Assembly: GCA_030638185.1 (NCBI GenBank)
Contig: DAOWFD010000051.1
Coordinates: forward strand, 1-6,310
Origin: Candidatus Aegiribacteria sp.
GTDB taxonomy: Bacteria; Fermentibacterota; Fermentibacteria; Fermentibacterales; JCC-6
DNA length: 6,310 nucleotides
Direction: 5' to 3'
Shown here: positions 1-6,310 of the stretch, in pieces
Numbering within the stretch: position 1 is the first letter of the stretch
Layout: the number at the start of each line of letters is the position of its first letter
Notes under the pieces: generated by a model
Database searches by the model: none
What the model was told of the DNA's origin: nothing
The model's input: only the letters and a program-made list of their open reading frames with translations
Position numbers and translations under genes: made by a program

Positions 1-53
1 ATCAGAATGAAATATATATATCGTCTGTTCACTGTACTATTCTGATTGAACAG
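1..53. repeat. Two overlapping inverted repeats at the 3' end of the membrane protein gene
   Basis: ATCAGAAT (1-8) pairs with ATTCTGAT (39-46), and CTGTTCA (25-31) pairs with TGAACAG (47-53). Both pairs are perfect and span the TAG stop (39-37) of the membrane protein gene, and they are mutually exclusive as RNA hairpins. No T tract follows the 7-base stem on the minus strand, so it is at most a weak 3'-end structure. The downstream DNA lies outside the window. Confidence 0.3.
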
Positions 54-2244
54 TGTCCGCCCCGGCGGATGACAGCTCCCCGGGTGATTCGGAGAGGAGC
101 TGACTGAAGAAATCATCATCGGGATAAAGCTGTGAACCATAAAAAGCATGTGTCCTGACCCTATTGCTGTCTCCGGCTTCGACAGCCGCCAGGCACGCTA
201 TCCTGAGCAGAGCAGAATTCGGTTCCCTGGATGCGGCAACAGCTCTTTCAGCGTATTCCATCGCTTCTTCAGCCCGGTCAGCATGCAGATACCAGACAGC
301 TGCGGTTCGGAGGATCGAGGGTGAAGCCGGGTTTAAAGTAAGGCATATATCAAGAAGATCTTCCCGGTCAGGTGTTCCGCCTGTGGTTACGGGCGCCATG
401 AGCCGCGAGGACATAATATCAATAGAACCGGGAAACCTTGAGATACCATCGGAGTAGAGGGCATCGTAATTACCGTTTTCCATGGCTGTGATATGTATCG
501 CCCACGCGTAGTGGCTCGCCTGAGCATAGGGATGACTTACAGCCGCCCTGGCCCAGGAAGCTGCCCTTTCAAGATCCCCGTTCATTGAACAGGCCGCTGA
601 AAAGGCGTGAAACAGCTGCGGCGACGGGCCGTACAGCTCCAGCGCCCTCTGCAGGAATAATGTATCGGTATCCCTGGTCGCCCTGGTCACCAATATTCCG
701 GTAACATCCACCCGTTCAAGAAGTTCTGGGTTCGACAGCAAATCTGCCATAAGATCTTCGAACTCCTCCCTCATCCCCTGCCAAAACGCCACATTAAGTC
801 CGGTCTTGTATGCATCAGGTGAATCGTTGCCATCAATTACGGCGATCTCGTATGACCACCTGGCTCTGTTCAAGTCCCCGTCATTCAGTTCCGCCTTCGC
901 GAGATTAAGCATATCACCGCCGCTGGCTGCTGCAGCGGTTGCGATGGGGAGAGAAAAATCCAGTCTTCCATTTCTGTTCACCGCATCGTTAAGCCATGTG
1001 TAGTACTCAAGCTGTGATGTGGTTTTATCCGGTGAAAGAAGCGTTACTGAGATCACTGCCATCACACCGGCAATGGCTCCGTGGATGGTTTTCCTGACAA
1101 GCAGCGCAAGCGCGCAGAGAGCCAGTACAGGAATCACGGGGATTCCCCATGATAATCCCGCGGGACTGGACGCGAGAAGGAACAGGACAGGTGCGGAAAG
1201 GATTCTTGATATCCAGTTGGGTCCCGGAAGCAGTATGACTGAAATAGCCAGCAGAGCGAAGACGGCTGTGGGCCAGCTTACTGCGAATGAAGCCGAAACT
1301 GCGATTATCCACATTATCGTCCGTACTCTACCTTCTGCCCACCGCGAATGAAGAATGAGAAGTGCCGCAAGAAGAGCGCCGGCAACTGAAACTGCATCGG
1401 CAAACGTCATCACTCCTGATGCGGCAATAAACACACTGAGAGCTCCGGCCAGGGGAGCTGCAGCTTCCCAGAAGGAATGTCTTACTGAAGCTGCAAACTT
1501 CTTCCAGGCATGATTGCTCAGGATCCTGTAGATCCATGCCAGGATGAGTGTAACCGGTAGAAGATCAACAAGATAAACAGTATAGTGAAGCGAGCCGGTG
1601 AGATGCGGAGCTGTAACCGCATGCCACTGGAAGTATTCCTGAACCGTTGAGGCGTAAGGAAAATGTCTGACAGTCAGCAGGTACACAAGGCTCGGCCACG
1701 TGAAGAAAATCAGGAATACCGGTGCGAAAGCAACCGTTGTGGCAACACCCCTCAGGATTCTTCTATTCGATACCACTGCCAGAGTGAATATCCCGGCGAG
1801 AGCACACCCTATAGCAGCTTCGATCCTTATACCGGTGGTAGTCCCTGTCAGTTCCACCGCGGGATTAAAGAAATTCACAAGGAAATATGCGGCGTTATCT
1901 CTGTTCAGCGGGAAATAACCGATAGAGGAAGATGATCCCAGAAGGAAATCCAGAAGGGGCGGGAGCAGTGTCAGTGTCCAGGCGAAGATCATCAGACGCA
2001 GGAGCTTCCGAAGAGGGTATCCCGAGAAGAGGTGCATCAATCCGGTAAGCCCAAGCATCGGGAAGATGTATGCTATGGGAAAGTGAAAGAGAAATGCGGA
2101 TGCGGGGAAAATCAGCCCGGATGAAACCGATTCAAGAAGATTTCGCACAATGACAGTAGCGGCAAACAACGCAATAAGCTGCGCATCTGTTGCTTTTATT
2201 TCAGAAACTCTATCAACAGCTCTGGCGATGAGATTCCTTTTCAT
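37..2244 (-). CDS. Polytopic membrane protein with C-terminal TPR-like repeat domain, function unknown
   Basis: This 735-residue protein is not one I recognise by name. Residues about 20-405 are very hydrophobic and hold roughly 11-13 predicted membrane helices (for example about 80-102, 166-192, 218-242, 281-299, 366-383, 387-404). The N-terminus is rich in K/R, suggesting it lies in the cytoplasm. From about residue 440 the protein becomes soluble and shows degenerate TPR-like helical pairs near 445-470, 541-572, 641-675 and 676-710, with the usual small residues and an A-x-x-x-A-x-x-A pattern. It ends in a short acidic, Ser/Gly-rich tail and a TAG stop. The ATG start is supported by a GGAG ribosome site (2251-2254) six bases upstream. 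The start overlaps the stop of the lipoprotein gene as ATGA, so the two are probably co-translated. With an odd helix count the TPR part would be periplasmic, near the lipoprotein; this is inference. The membrane part shows no Asp-rich or other catalytic signature I can name. Confidence 0.92.
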   Translation of the reverse strand: MKRNLIARAVDRVSEIKATDAQLIALFAATVIVRNLLESVSSGLIFPASAFLFHFPIAYIFPMLGLTGLMHLFSGYPLRKLLRLMIFAWTLTLLPPLLDFLLGSSSSIGYFPLNRDNAAYFLVNFFNPAVELTGTTTGIRIEAAIGCALAGIFTLAVVSNRRILRGVATTVAFAPVFLIFFTWPSLVYLLTVRHFPYASTVQEYFQWHAVTAPHLTGSLHYTVYLVDLLPVTLILAWIYRILSNHAWKKFAASVRHSFWEAAAPLAGALSVFIAASGVMTFADAVSVAGALLAALLILHSRWAEGRVRTIMWIIAVSASFAVSWPTAVFALLAISVILLPGPNWISRILSAPVLFLLASSPAGLSWGIPVIPVLALCALALLVRKTIHGAIAGVMAVISVTLLSPDKTTSQLEYYTWLNDAVNRNGRLDFSLPIATAAAASGGDMLNLAKAELNDGDLNRARWSYEIAVIDGNDSPDAYKTGLNVAFWQGMREEFEDLMADLLSNPELLERVDVTGILVTRATRDTDTLFLQRALELYGPSPQLFHAFSAACSMNGDLERAASWARAAVSHPYAQASHYAWAIHITAMENGNYDALYSDGISRFPGSIDIMSSRLMAPVTTGGTPDREDLLDICLTLNPASPSILRTAAVWYLHADRAEEAMEYAERAVAASREPNSALLRIACLAAVEAGDSNRVRTHAFYGSQLYPDDDFFSQLLSESPGELSSAGADTVQSE

Positions 2245-3005
2245 TGATGACTCCAGATATCATTTGTGTCTTCAAGAATGGAAAGGGCGGGAATGTTATC
2301 CGGCAGGTCATCCACCCATTTTAGACCCGCAAGCAGCCGGATGGTGGAAAAGAGACCGTGTTCAGTCAATCCGTATGGGGTACTTCCATTTATCCTTTCT
2401 CCCGCAAAGGCGCACCACCCCCTGTCGCCAGGGTCTTCAGGAAACGAGAACAAAACAACCGTGTATCGGGACAGAATATCCGGTGCTGTCCAGTATTCAG
2501 CTATCTGAAGCACTGAAGATGCATCTGGAATTCTGAAGTCCATGAGGATAAAATCAGGTTTGTACATATCGAACAATTGCAGGAGAATATCCTGATGGCT
2601 GGTATTATCCAGCCATGCGGAACAGGATATTCCATCAAGGAGCTCCTCCGGGAGTGCTCGAGCGGTGCCGCTGCTGTCTATCCATATCTGGATGTGGTCT
2701 CTGCCTATCCAATAGCTGAAACAGGTGTCGCTGACGAGAGCCATAAGCATATTGTTCTCTAGAGCTTCATGAACAAGCCTGCTGCTTTCCGGATTGACCG
2801 GGGCATCGTCCGGAAAAAGCATTGCAGCCGACACGTTATCCCGGTCCGTTGAGATACCCCAGGGTAGAATGGAGGATACTCCGGTTTTCCTGAACTGGAT
2901 GACGATAATGGGAGAATAATCCGAATTGCTGTTATCAGACTGTTCAACATTTCTCCCGCATCCTGCGATAATGAGCAGAAGTATCAGTGCGATATATCGT
3001 GTCAA
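2241..3005 (-). CDS. Lipoprotein with possible degenerate alkaline-phosphatase-superfamily fold
   Basis: This is a 254-residue predicted lipoprotein. A very short signal peptide (residues 1-15) ends in the lipobox I-A-G-C, with Cys16 as the lipidated residue. Gly at +2 fits outer-membrane sorting if the enterobacterial Lol rule holds here. A polar Asn/Ser/Asp linker (17-31) leads to a mixed alpha/beta domain. Three stretches recall the alkaline phosphatase/type I phosphodiesterase superfamily: a beta strand at 32-38, a strand-plus-helix segment PDFILMDFRIPD at 150-161, and a C-terminal block at 181-245 (a strand, then G-W-C-A-F, G-L-T-E-H, and a T-I-R-L-L-A-G-L helix ending in a D-D-L-P turn). 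The S-D-H-G metal motif expected after the strand at 182-186 is replaced by F-S-F-P, so an active enzyme is unlikely. The fold call is tentative, from pattern recognition only. The start is TTG, chosen because of a GGAGGT ribosome site four bases upstream and the signal peptide directly after it. It is the first gene of an operon with the membrane/TPR gene. Confidence 0.9.
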   Translation of the reverse strand: MTRYIALILLLIIAGCGRNVEQSDNSNSDYSPIIVIQFRKTGVSSILPWGISTDRDNVSAAMLFPDDAPVNPESSRLVHEALENNMLMALVSDTCFSYWIGRDHIQIWIDSSGTARALPEELLDGISCSAWLDNTSHQDILLQLFDMYKPDFILMDFRIPDASSVLQIAEYWTAPDILSRYTVVLFSFPEDPGDRGWCAFAGERINGSTPYGLTEHGLFSTIRLLAGLKWVDDLPDNIPALSILEDTNDIWSHQ

Positions 3006-3009
3006 GGTT

Positions 3010-3015
3010 ACCTCC
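3010..3015 (-). promoter_or_regulatory. Ribosome binding site fixing a TTG start
   Basis: A perfect GGAGGT on the minus strand lies four bases before TTG (3005-3003). No ATG or GTG nearby would keep the lipoprotein signal peptide intact, so this site decides the start of the lipoprotein gene. Confidence 0.8.
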
Positions 3016-3041
3016 GGGGCTTTTCATTGTCTTCAGCCGGG

Positions 3042-3070
3042 AATATAACCAAACGCTCTCCACGGGTTAA
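3042..3070 (-). promoter_or_regulatory. Candidate sigma70-type promoter for the lipoprotein/membrane protein operon
   Basis: On the minus strand TTAACC (3070-3065, four of six to the -35 consensus) is followed after exactly 17 bases by TATATT (3047-3042, five of six to the -10 consensus). It lies just downstream of the terminator of the protease gene and would give a leader of about 30 bases before the TTG start. The position is right for an operon promoter. The organism's promoter consensus is unknown, so this is a candidate only. Confidence 0.4.
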
Positions 3071-3076
3071 TATCGT

Positions 3077-3107
3077 AAAAAAACAGGGATCCTGAAATGG
3101 ATCCCTG
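3077..3107 (-). terminator. Intrinsic terminator of the secreted metalloprotease gene
   Basis: A perfect nine-base-pair stem (CAGGGATCC at 3084-3092 paired with GGATCCCTG at 3099-3107) encloses a six-base loop. Read on the minus strand it is followed at once by seven T residues (3083-3077), the classic Rho-independent layout. It begins 20 bases after the stop codon of the protease gene. There is no T tract on the plus-strand side, so it acts in one direction. It separates the protease transcript from the lipoprotein operon downstream. Confidence 0.88.
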
Positions 3108-3127
3108 CTTTGCTGACAAGTCAATGG

Positions 3128-4840
3128 TTATCTGGAGAGAACTACTTTCTGTCCGGAGATCTGGTCGTTTGCGAAGAGCATGATGAAGTATGTCCCGTTT
3201 GACAGGTCCGATCCTTCGAACTGTATCGAGTGGGAACCCGCCTGCATCTCTTCGTCAAGAAGAGTTGCGGCCATTCTGCCGCTCATATCGTATACACAGA
3301 CCATGGCGTTTCCGTTGGAAGGAAGGTCGAATGTTATATAGCCGCCGGCCTGGATCGGGTTGGATGAGACGTTCAGGTTAATAATGTCGGTGGTTGAAGG
3401 TGATCCCTCTATGCCATCCGTACCTGTAATATCGAAAGTGTATGTGTGATCCAGGGAAGTACTGGACATGAACGCCGGGAAGAAAATGGCTGAGTCCCAT
3501 CCGTAGGCTCCTGCTGAAACGGTTACATCCCCGGTTGTGGCGTCGCAATCGTACCAGCTGAAGTTGAAACGTCCGGTTTCATCGTGCATTATTACGCCCA
3601 GATTCCATTCGAAGTAATCGCGGCCGTTGAACTCCATTTTGATCCATTGGTTCTGAAAACTGCTCAGATCGACTTGGATCCAGTGGATACCGTATGTGTC
3701 AGTTTCGTACGCGGTCTGGTCGCCGCTGAAAGGCAGGCTTGAGACATGATGCCATGGAAGTACCCTGGGACCGGGGATCCATAGTGAAGACTCCTCGTTG
3801 TACATGTCGCAGCCAGAGAACCAGTTATTCGCGGTGAACCATCTCCAGCAGCCGTAGTCCATGAAGAACGACTCGAAATCGGTTCCGTGGGCGGCGAACA
3901 TTTCTTCGTGGGCAGGTATCATGTAGTTTCCGCTTACTGCAGAGCAGTTTTCCCAGATTTCACGGACAGATTCGTAGTCCCATCTGTTCCACATCATCCA
4001 TGGCCAGGTGAGACCACCGTACCAGTACATGCTGCCGGAACGGATATCCATCCAGGGCCTACGAAGTGGGTTGTCACCGGAACTGATATACATAAGGTAG
4101 TCGTTGACATCGGGGTATACCATTTCCTCCATCCAGACTGCGCAGTTCTCCATGAACCAGGTGGGTTCTTCGTAGCTGTAGGAGAACTGGATGGCGTGCT
4201 GAAATTCGTGGGCCATAACACAATTTCTCTGTCCGGTTCCGGAGATATCACTGCCAACGACGATATGGCTGGCGGTGCAAGCCTGCGTAGAATCGGGGGG
4301 GTGATATTCGCCGTTCCGGGAACAGTACCCCAGGGTTCCTCCGGTAAGGTAGCAGATGTAAACATCGTAAAGATCATTACCACCCACCCCGTTGTCCGGG
4401 GGTGGTGTAATGAAATTCATTTCGGTGCACTCCACCTGCCACGATGAATCCGCTGAGATAGCAACAGTATTCGCATATGAGGAACTGACTGCATCTTCAC
4501 CGGAATCGGTCCAGTGTATATTGAAGTAGCCGTCAGGTGAGGTGATGATGTATTCGGGTCCGCTCAGAGGGGGGCGGCTGGCGAGGGGTGAATACCCCGT
4601 GAGACGGTACGCTTCGAGGATAGCAGGTGTTCCGCAGGGCATGGCATCGGTGCCTTCCAGGTAACGGACAGGCAGATTATCGTTATCCATTACGCTCTGA
4701 ACCAGAAGATCAGCTGCTTGCGCATCTGTAATCTCTGCAGCTTCCAGAGCGGACAGAATTCTGTCCATGGAAGTATCTCCAAGTGCGATGCCGGAGAAGA
4801 TCAGCAGCAGAGAACTAATCACAGCGAGAGAACTTTTCAT
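3128..4840 (-). CDS. Secreted HExxH metalloprotease-like protein with T9SS type A sorting-like C-terminus
   Basis: This 570-residue exported protein resembles the MXAN_6640-type putative metalloproteases. Residues 1-21 form a Sec signal peptide (K2, hydrophobic core, A-L-G before a likely cut at 21/22). The segment N-D-L-Y-D-V-Y at 155-161 with the following G-Y-C is typical of that group. The zincin motif H-E-F-Q-H lies at 211-215 (DNA 4196-4210), and an E-N-C-A-V-W-M-E-E segment at 231-239 offers Glu231 as a plausible third zinc ligand. A region of about 360-475 looks like a beta-sandwich. Residues about 488-570 match a Por secretion/T9SS type A sorting domain: V-S-S-N-P near the start, V-Y-D-M-S-G-R in the middle, S-N-G-T-Y-F and a final K-V-V-L-S-R. 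The protein should therefore be exported and displayed on or released from the outer surface. The mature part has 12 cysteines, suggesting disulfides. The ATG start has AAGGG (4849-4853) eight bases upstream. It is a single-gene unit ending in a strong terminator. The substrate is unknown. Confidence 0.95.
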   Translation of the reverse strand: MKSSLAVISSLLLIFSGIALGDTSMDRILSALEAAEITDAQAADLLVQSVMDNDNLPVRYLEGTDAMPCGTPAILEAYRLTGYSPLASRPPLSGPEYIITSPDGYFNIHWTDSGEDAVSSSYANTVAISADSSWQVECTEMNFITPPPDNGVGGNDLYDVYICYLTGGTLGYCSRNGEYHPPDSTQACTASHIVVGSDISGTGQRNCVMAHEFQHAIQFSYSYEEPTWFMENCAVWMEEMVYPDVNDYLMYISSGDNPLRRPWMDIRSGSMYWYGGLTWPWMMWNRWDYESVREIWENCSAVSGNYMIPAHEEMFAAHGTDFESFFMDYGCWRWFTANNWFSGCDMYNEESSLWIPGPRVLPWHHVSSLPFSGDQTAYETDTYGIHWIQVDLSSFQNQWIKMEFNGRDYFEWNLGVIMHDETGRFNFSWYDCDATTGDVTVSAGAYGWDSAIFFPAFMSSTSLDHTYTFDITGTDGIEGSPSTTDIINLNVSSNPIQAGGYITFDLPSNGNAMVCVYDMSGRMAATLLDEEMQAGSHSIQFEGSDLSNGTYFIMLFANDQISGQKVVLSR

Positions 4841-4862
4841 TGATTCATCCCTTCCGATGATT

Positions 4863-4883
4863 CCTGAGTATCCTATGCTCAGG
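4863..4883 (-). repeat. Small hairpin in the likely 5' leader of the protease mRNA
   Basis: CCTGAG (4863-4868) and CTCAGG (4878-4883) form a perfect six-base-pair stem with a nine-base loop, 23 bases upstream of the protease ATG and outside the ribosome binding site. It would lie in the mRNA leader if transcription begins at the candidate promoter upstream. It has no T tract in either direction, so it is not a terminator. A role in message stability or regulation is only possible. Confidence 0.35.
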
Positions 4884-4912
4884 TGTTAACTGTTCAAGTA
4901 ATTATCTACATC

Positions 4913-4940
4913 ATAATAACTTGCAAATTTCGTTCGTGAA
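4913..4940 (-). promoter_or_regulatory. Candidate promoter for the secreted metalloprotease gene
   Basis: On the minus strand TTCACG (4940-4935, four of six to the -35 consensus) is followed after 16 bases by TATTAT (4918-4913, five of six to the -10 consensus). It sits in the AT-rich divergent region and would give a leader of roughly 65 bases. Other weak matches exist in this AT-rich DNA, so confidence is low. Confidence 0.3.
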
Positions 4941-4941
4941 T

Positions 4942-4965
4942 TCAATACATTTAAATATGTATTGA
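4942..4965. repeat. Nine-base-pair inverted repeat in the divergent intergenic region
   Basis: TCAATACAT (4942-4950) and ATGTATTGA (4957-4965) are perfect reverse complements separated by six AT bases. The site adjoins the candidate protease promoter on one side and lies about 120 bases before the nuclease start on the other. That position and symmetry would suit a dimeric regulator, but the sequence is AT-rich and no regulator gene is visible here. Confidence 0.45.
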
Positions 4966-4993
4966 TTGTGCAAAGATACAGCCTATGCACAAT
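4965..4993. repeat. Second inverted repeat directly beside the first
   Basis: ATTGTGCA (4965-4972) and TGCACAAT (4986-4993) are perfect eight-base reverse complements with a 13-base spacer. The first arm shares its first base with the end of the previous inverted repeat. It lies about 95 bases upstream of the nuclease start. It could be an operator or fold in the nuclease mRNA leader; neither is shown. No T tract follows, so a terminator is unlikely. Confidence 0.4.
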
Positions 4994-5073
4994 AACGTCC
5001 ATACGGAGATTTTGGTTCCCTTGGCTCATTCAGAGGTTGCACAGGGTCAGCTTCCTCATCATAGTCGGGCTTT

Positions 5074-5079
5074 GGAGGT
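5074..5079 (+). promoter_or_regulatory. Ribosome binding site fixing a GTG start
   Basis: GGAGGT lies eight bases before the GTG at 5088-5090. An in-frame TAA at 5085-5087 immediately precedes that GTG, and the conserved MBL N-terminus begins right after it, so the start of the nuclease gene is well fixed. Confidence 0.85.
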
Positions 5080-5087
5080 TGATATAA

Positions 5088-6310
5088 GTGAAAATTACTT
5101 TCTACGGAGCGGCTCAATCTGTTACCGGTTCCAAGCACCTGGTGGAATTCAACGGAAGAAAAATCCTTCTGGATTGCGGTCTGCATCAGGGACACAGGAA
5201 AGAAAGCGAGAAACTGAACAGGGAGTTTCCTTTCAATCCGGGAGAACTCGATGCAATAATCCTTTCCCATGCACATATAGACCATTCGGGAAACCTGCCC
5301 GGGGCCGTGAAACACGGTTTCAGCGGTATGATAACCTGCACCTTCGCCACCCGGGATCTTGCTGCGATACTGCTTCCCGACAGCGCGCACATTCAGAAGT
5401 ACGATACAATGTATCTCAATAAGAAAAGGAAACAGAATGGTCTTGAACTCCTTGAACCCCTTTACGATGCTGAAGACGTTACCGAAACGCTCAAGCACTT
5501 TATGTCCATACCCTACGACAGGGCATTCCCGCTGTTTCCGGATGTCTCACTCAGGTTCATTGAAGCAGGTCATATACTTGGCTCCGCCCAGGTGGAGCTC
5601 ACAATAAGAGAGAAGGGTACTCAGAGAATTCTGCTTTTCTCAGGAGACCTTGGCAGGCCAGGAAGACCTATTCTGAAAGACCCTGATATGGGGTCAGACG
5701 CAGATATACTGATTATGGAAAGCACCTACGGTGGCAGGAACCACGGAAAGCGGGAGGAGGCTCTGCAAAAATTCGGTAAGATCATCAACGGTACATTCAA
5801 ATCCGGTGGCAAGCTTATTATCCCGTCATTCAGCGTTGGACGAACCCAGGAAGTTCTGTTCTATATCCATGAGCTGGTGACCCGTAATGAGATGCCCCCC
5901 ATGAAAGTCTATGTGGATTCTCCTTTATCCTTTGACGCCACCGAGATTTACAAGATACATCAGGAGTGTTTCGACAGCCAGATGCGTGATTACCTTTACA
6001 GCAACAGAAGCCCGTTTCAGTTCGAGGGTCTTCGTTTCATCCAGGGGGTGGGAGAGTCCAAGGCTCTTAACCATGACGGAAGCCCGATGGTAATCATTTC
6101 TGCATCGGGAATGTGCGAGAACGGAAGAATCCTTCATCACCTGAAGAACAACATTGCAGATGAGAGGAATTCCGTGCTCGTAGTAGGATTCATGGCCCAG
6201 CATACACTGGGCAGGAAACTCGTGGAGGGCGAGAAAAAGGTTAAGATATTCGGTGAGGAATATTCTGTGAAAGCCAGTATTGAGATCATCAACGGGTTTT
6301 CAGCTCATGC
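5088..6310 (+). CDS. MBL-fold/beta-CASP ribonuclease (RNA-processing exonuclease family), 3' end outside window
   Basis: The first 407 codons of a beta-CASP metallo-beta-lactamase protein of the CPSF73/Ysh1-like bacterial group (COG1236 style) are present, and the reading frame is open to the window edge. These enzymes are two-zinc RNases that process or degrade RNA in the cytoplasm. The N-terminus F-Y-G-A-A-Q-S-V-T-G-S is characteristic. Metal and catalytic motifs are all visible: Asp29 in L-L-D-C-G (motif 1), H-A-H-I-D-H at 61-66 (motif 2), His162 in E-A-G-H-I-L-G-S (motif 3), Asp187 in F-S-G-D-L-G (motif 4), Glu211 in M-E-S-T-Y-G (motif A), His372 in A-Q-H-T-L-G-R (motif B) and His407 in G-F-S-A-H (motif C). 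The beta-CASP insert includes P-S-F-S-V-G-R-T-Q-E (246-255), D-S-P-L (277-280) and S-A-S-G-M (338-342). Family members are usually about 450-540 residues, so some 50-130 residues are missing. No KH domain precedes the MBL part. It is transcribed away from the protease gene. Confidence 0.95.
   Translation, partial: MKITFYGAAQSVTGSKHLVEFNGRKILLDCGLHQGHRKESEKLNREFPFNPGELDAIILSHAHIDHSGNLPGAVKHGFSGMITCTFATRDLAAILLPDSAHIQKYDTMYLNKKRKQNGLELLEPLYDAEDVTETLKHFMSIPYDRAFPLFPDVSLRFIEAGHILGSAQVELTIREKGTQRILLFSGDLGRPGRPILKDPDMGSDADILIMESTYGGRNHGKREEALQKFGKIINGTFKSGGKLIIPSFSVGRTQEVLFYIHELVTRNEMPPMKVYVDSPLSFDATEIYKIHQECFDSQMRDYLYSNRSPFQFEGLRFIQGVGESKALNHDGSPMVIISASGMCENGRILHHLKNNIADERNSVLVVGFMAQHTLGRKLVEGEKKVKIFGEEYSVKASIEIINGFSAH

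Noticed and set aside
11..20. Short alternating AT run
   Set aside because: It is only ten bases and common in AT-rich flanks; no origin or repeat array is supported.
164..457. Plus-strand open frames opposite the membrane protein gene (this and others up to 1935)
   Set aside because: They are antisense to a long coding frame with coherent membrane and TPR-like structure, and show only low-complexity translations.
3077..3107. Reading the terminator hairpin as bidirectional
   Set aside because: The plus-strand side is followed by CTTTGC rather than a T tract, and no plus-strand gene ends here.
3887..4447. Long plus-strand open frame of 186 codons opposite the protease gene
   Set aside because: It lies antisense within the metalloprotease gene, whose signal peptide, HExxH and sorting domain are clear. 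Its translation shows no domain and it has no promoter or ribosome site context.
4962..4989. Possible plus-strand promoter for the nuclease (TTGATT, 16 bases, TATGCA)
   Set aside because: The -10 match is only three of six, and it overlaps the inverted repeats. It is too weak to annotate.
4985..5422. Plus-strand ATG-started frame of 145 codons
   Set aside because: It is out of frame with the nuclease, which has every expected motif in the GTG-started frame with a good ribosome site.
4983..5498. Minus-strand open frame of 171 codons across the nuclease start
   Set aside because: It overlaps the conserved N-terminal MBL region in antisense and would also cover the intergenic region. Its sequence has no recognisable domain.

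Overview
The window looks like a chromosomal piece from an uncultured or poorly characterised Gram-negative bacterium. It holds four protein-coding genes, three on the minus strand and one on the plus strand that runs off the right edge. Three features point to a diderm lineage: a lipoprotein with a clear lipobox, a secreted metalloprotease-like protein ending in a Por/type IX (T9SS) type A sorting-like domain, and a large polytopic membrane protein with TPR-like repeats. T9SS-like tails occur in Bacteroidetes/FCB bacteria and in several candidate phyla. My guess is an FCB-related candidate phylum of the Fermentibacteria/Aegiribacteria/WOR-3 type, but this is inference from protein style, not a phylogenetic result. 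No RNA genes, mobile elements, CRISPR arrays or signs of recent transfer were seen.

Layout. Positions 1-36 are a short AT-rich 3' flank. Positions 37-3005 hold a two-gene minus-strand operon: a small lipoprotein (3005 to 2241, TTG start) followed by a 735-residue membrane/TPR protein (2244 to 37). Stop and start overlap as ATGA, so the two are probably translationally coupled. Positions 3006-3127 hold a candidate promoter for that operon and a strong intrinsic terminator for the gene upstream. Positions 3128-4840 encode the secreted metalloprotease-like protein on the minus strand. Positions 4841-5087 are a divergent, AT-rich intergenic region with several inverted repeats and probably the promoters for both flanking genes. 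From 5088 to the end is the first 407 codons of an MBL-fold/beta-CASP RNA-processing nuclease (GTG start), cut by the window edge just after its motif C histidine.

How the genes relate. The lipoprotein and the membrane protein very likely act together at the cell envelope. The lipoprotein's C-terminal part resembles a decayed alkaline-phosphatase-superfamily domain, and the membrane protein has about a dozen helices followed by a TPR-like domain. Neither has a function I recognise, and this pair is the most plausible novel element here. The secreted protease-like protein is a separate transcription unit, and the nuclease is an unrelated housekeeping-type gene.
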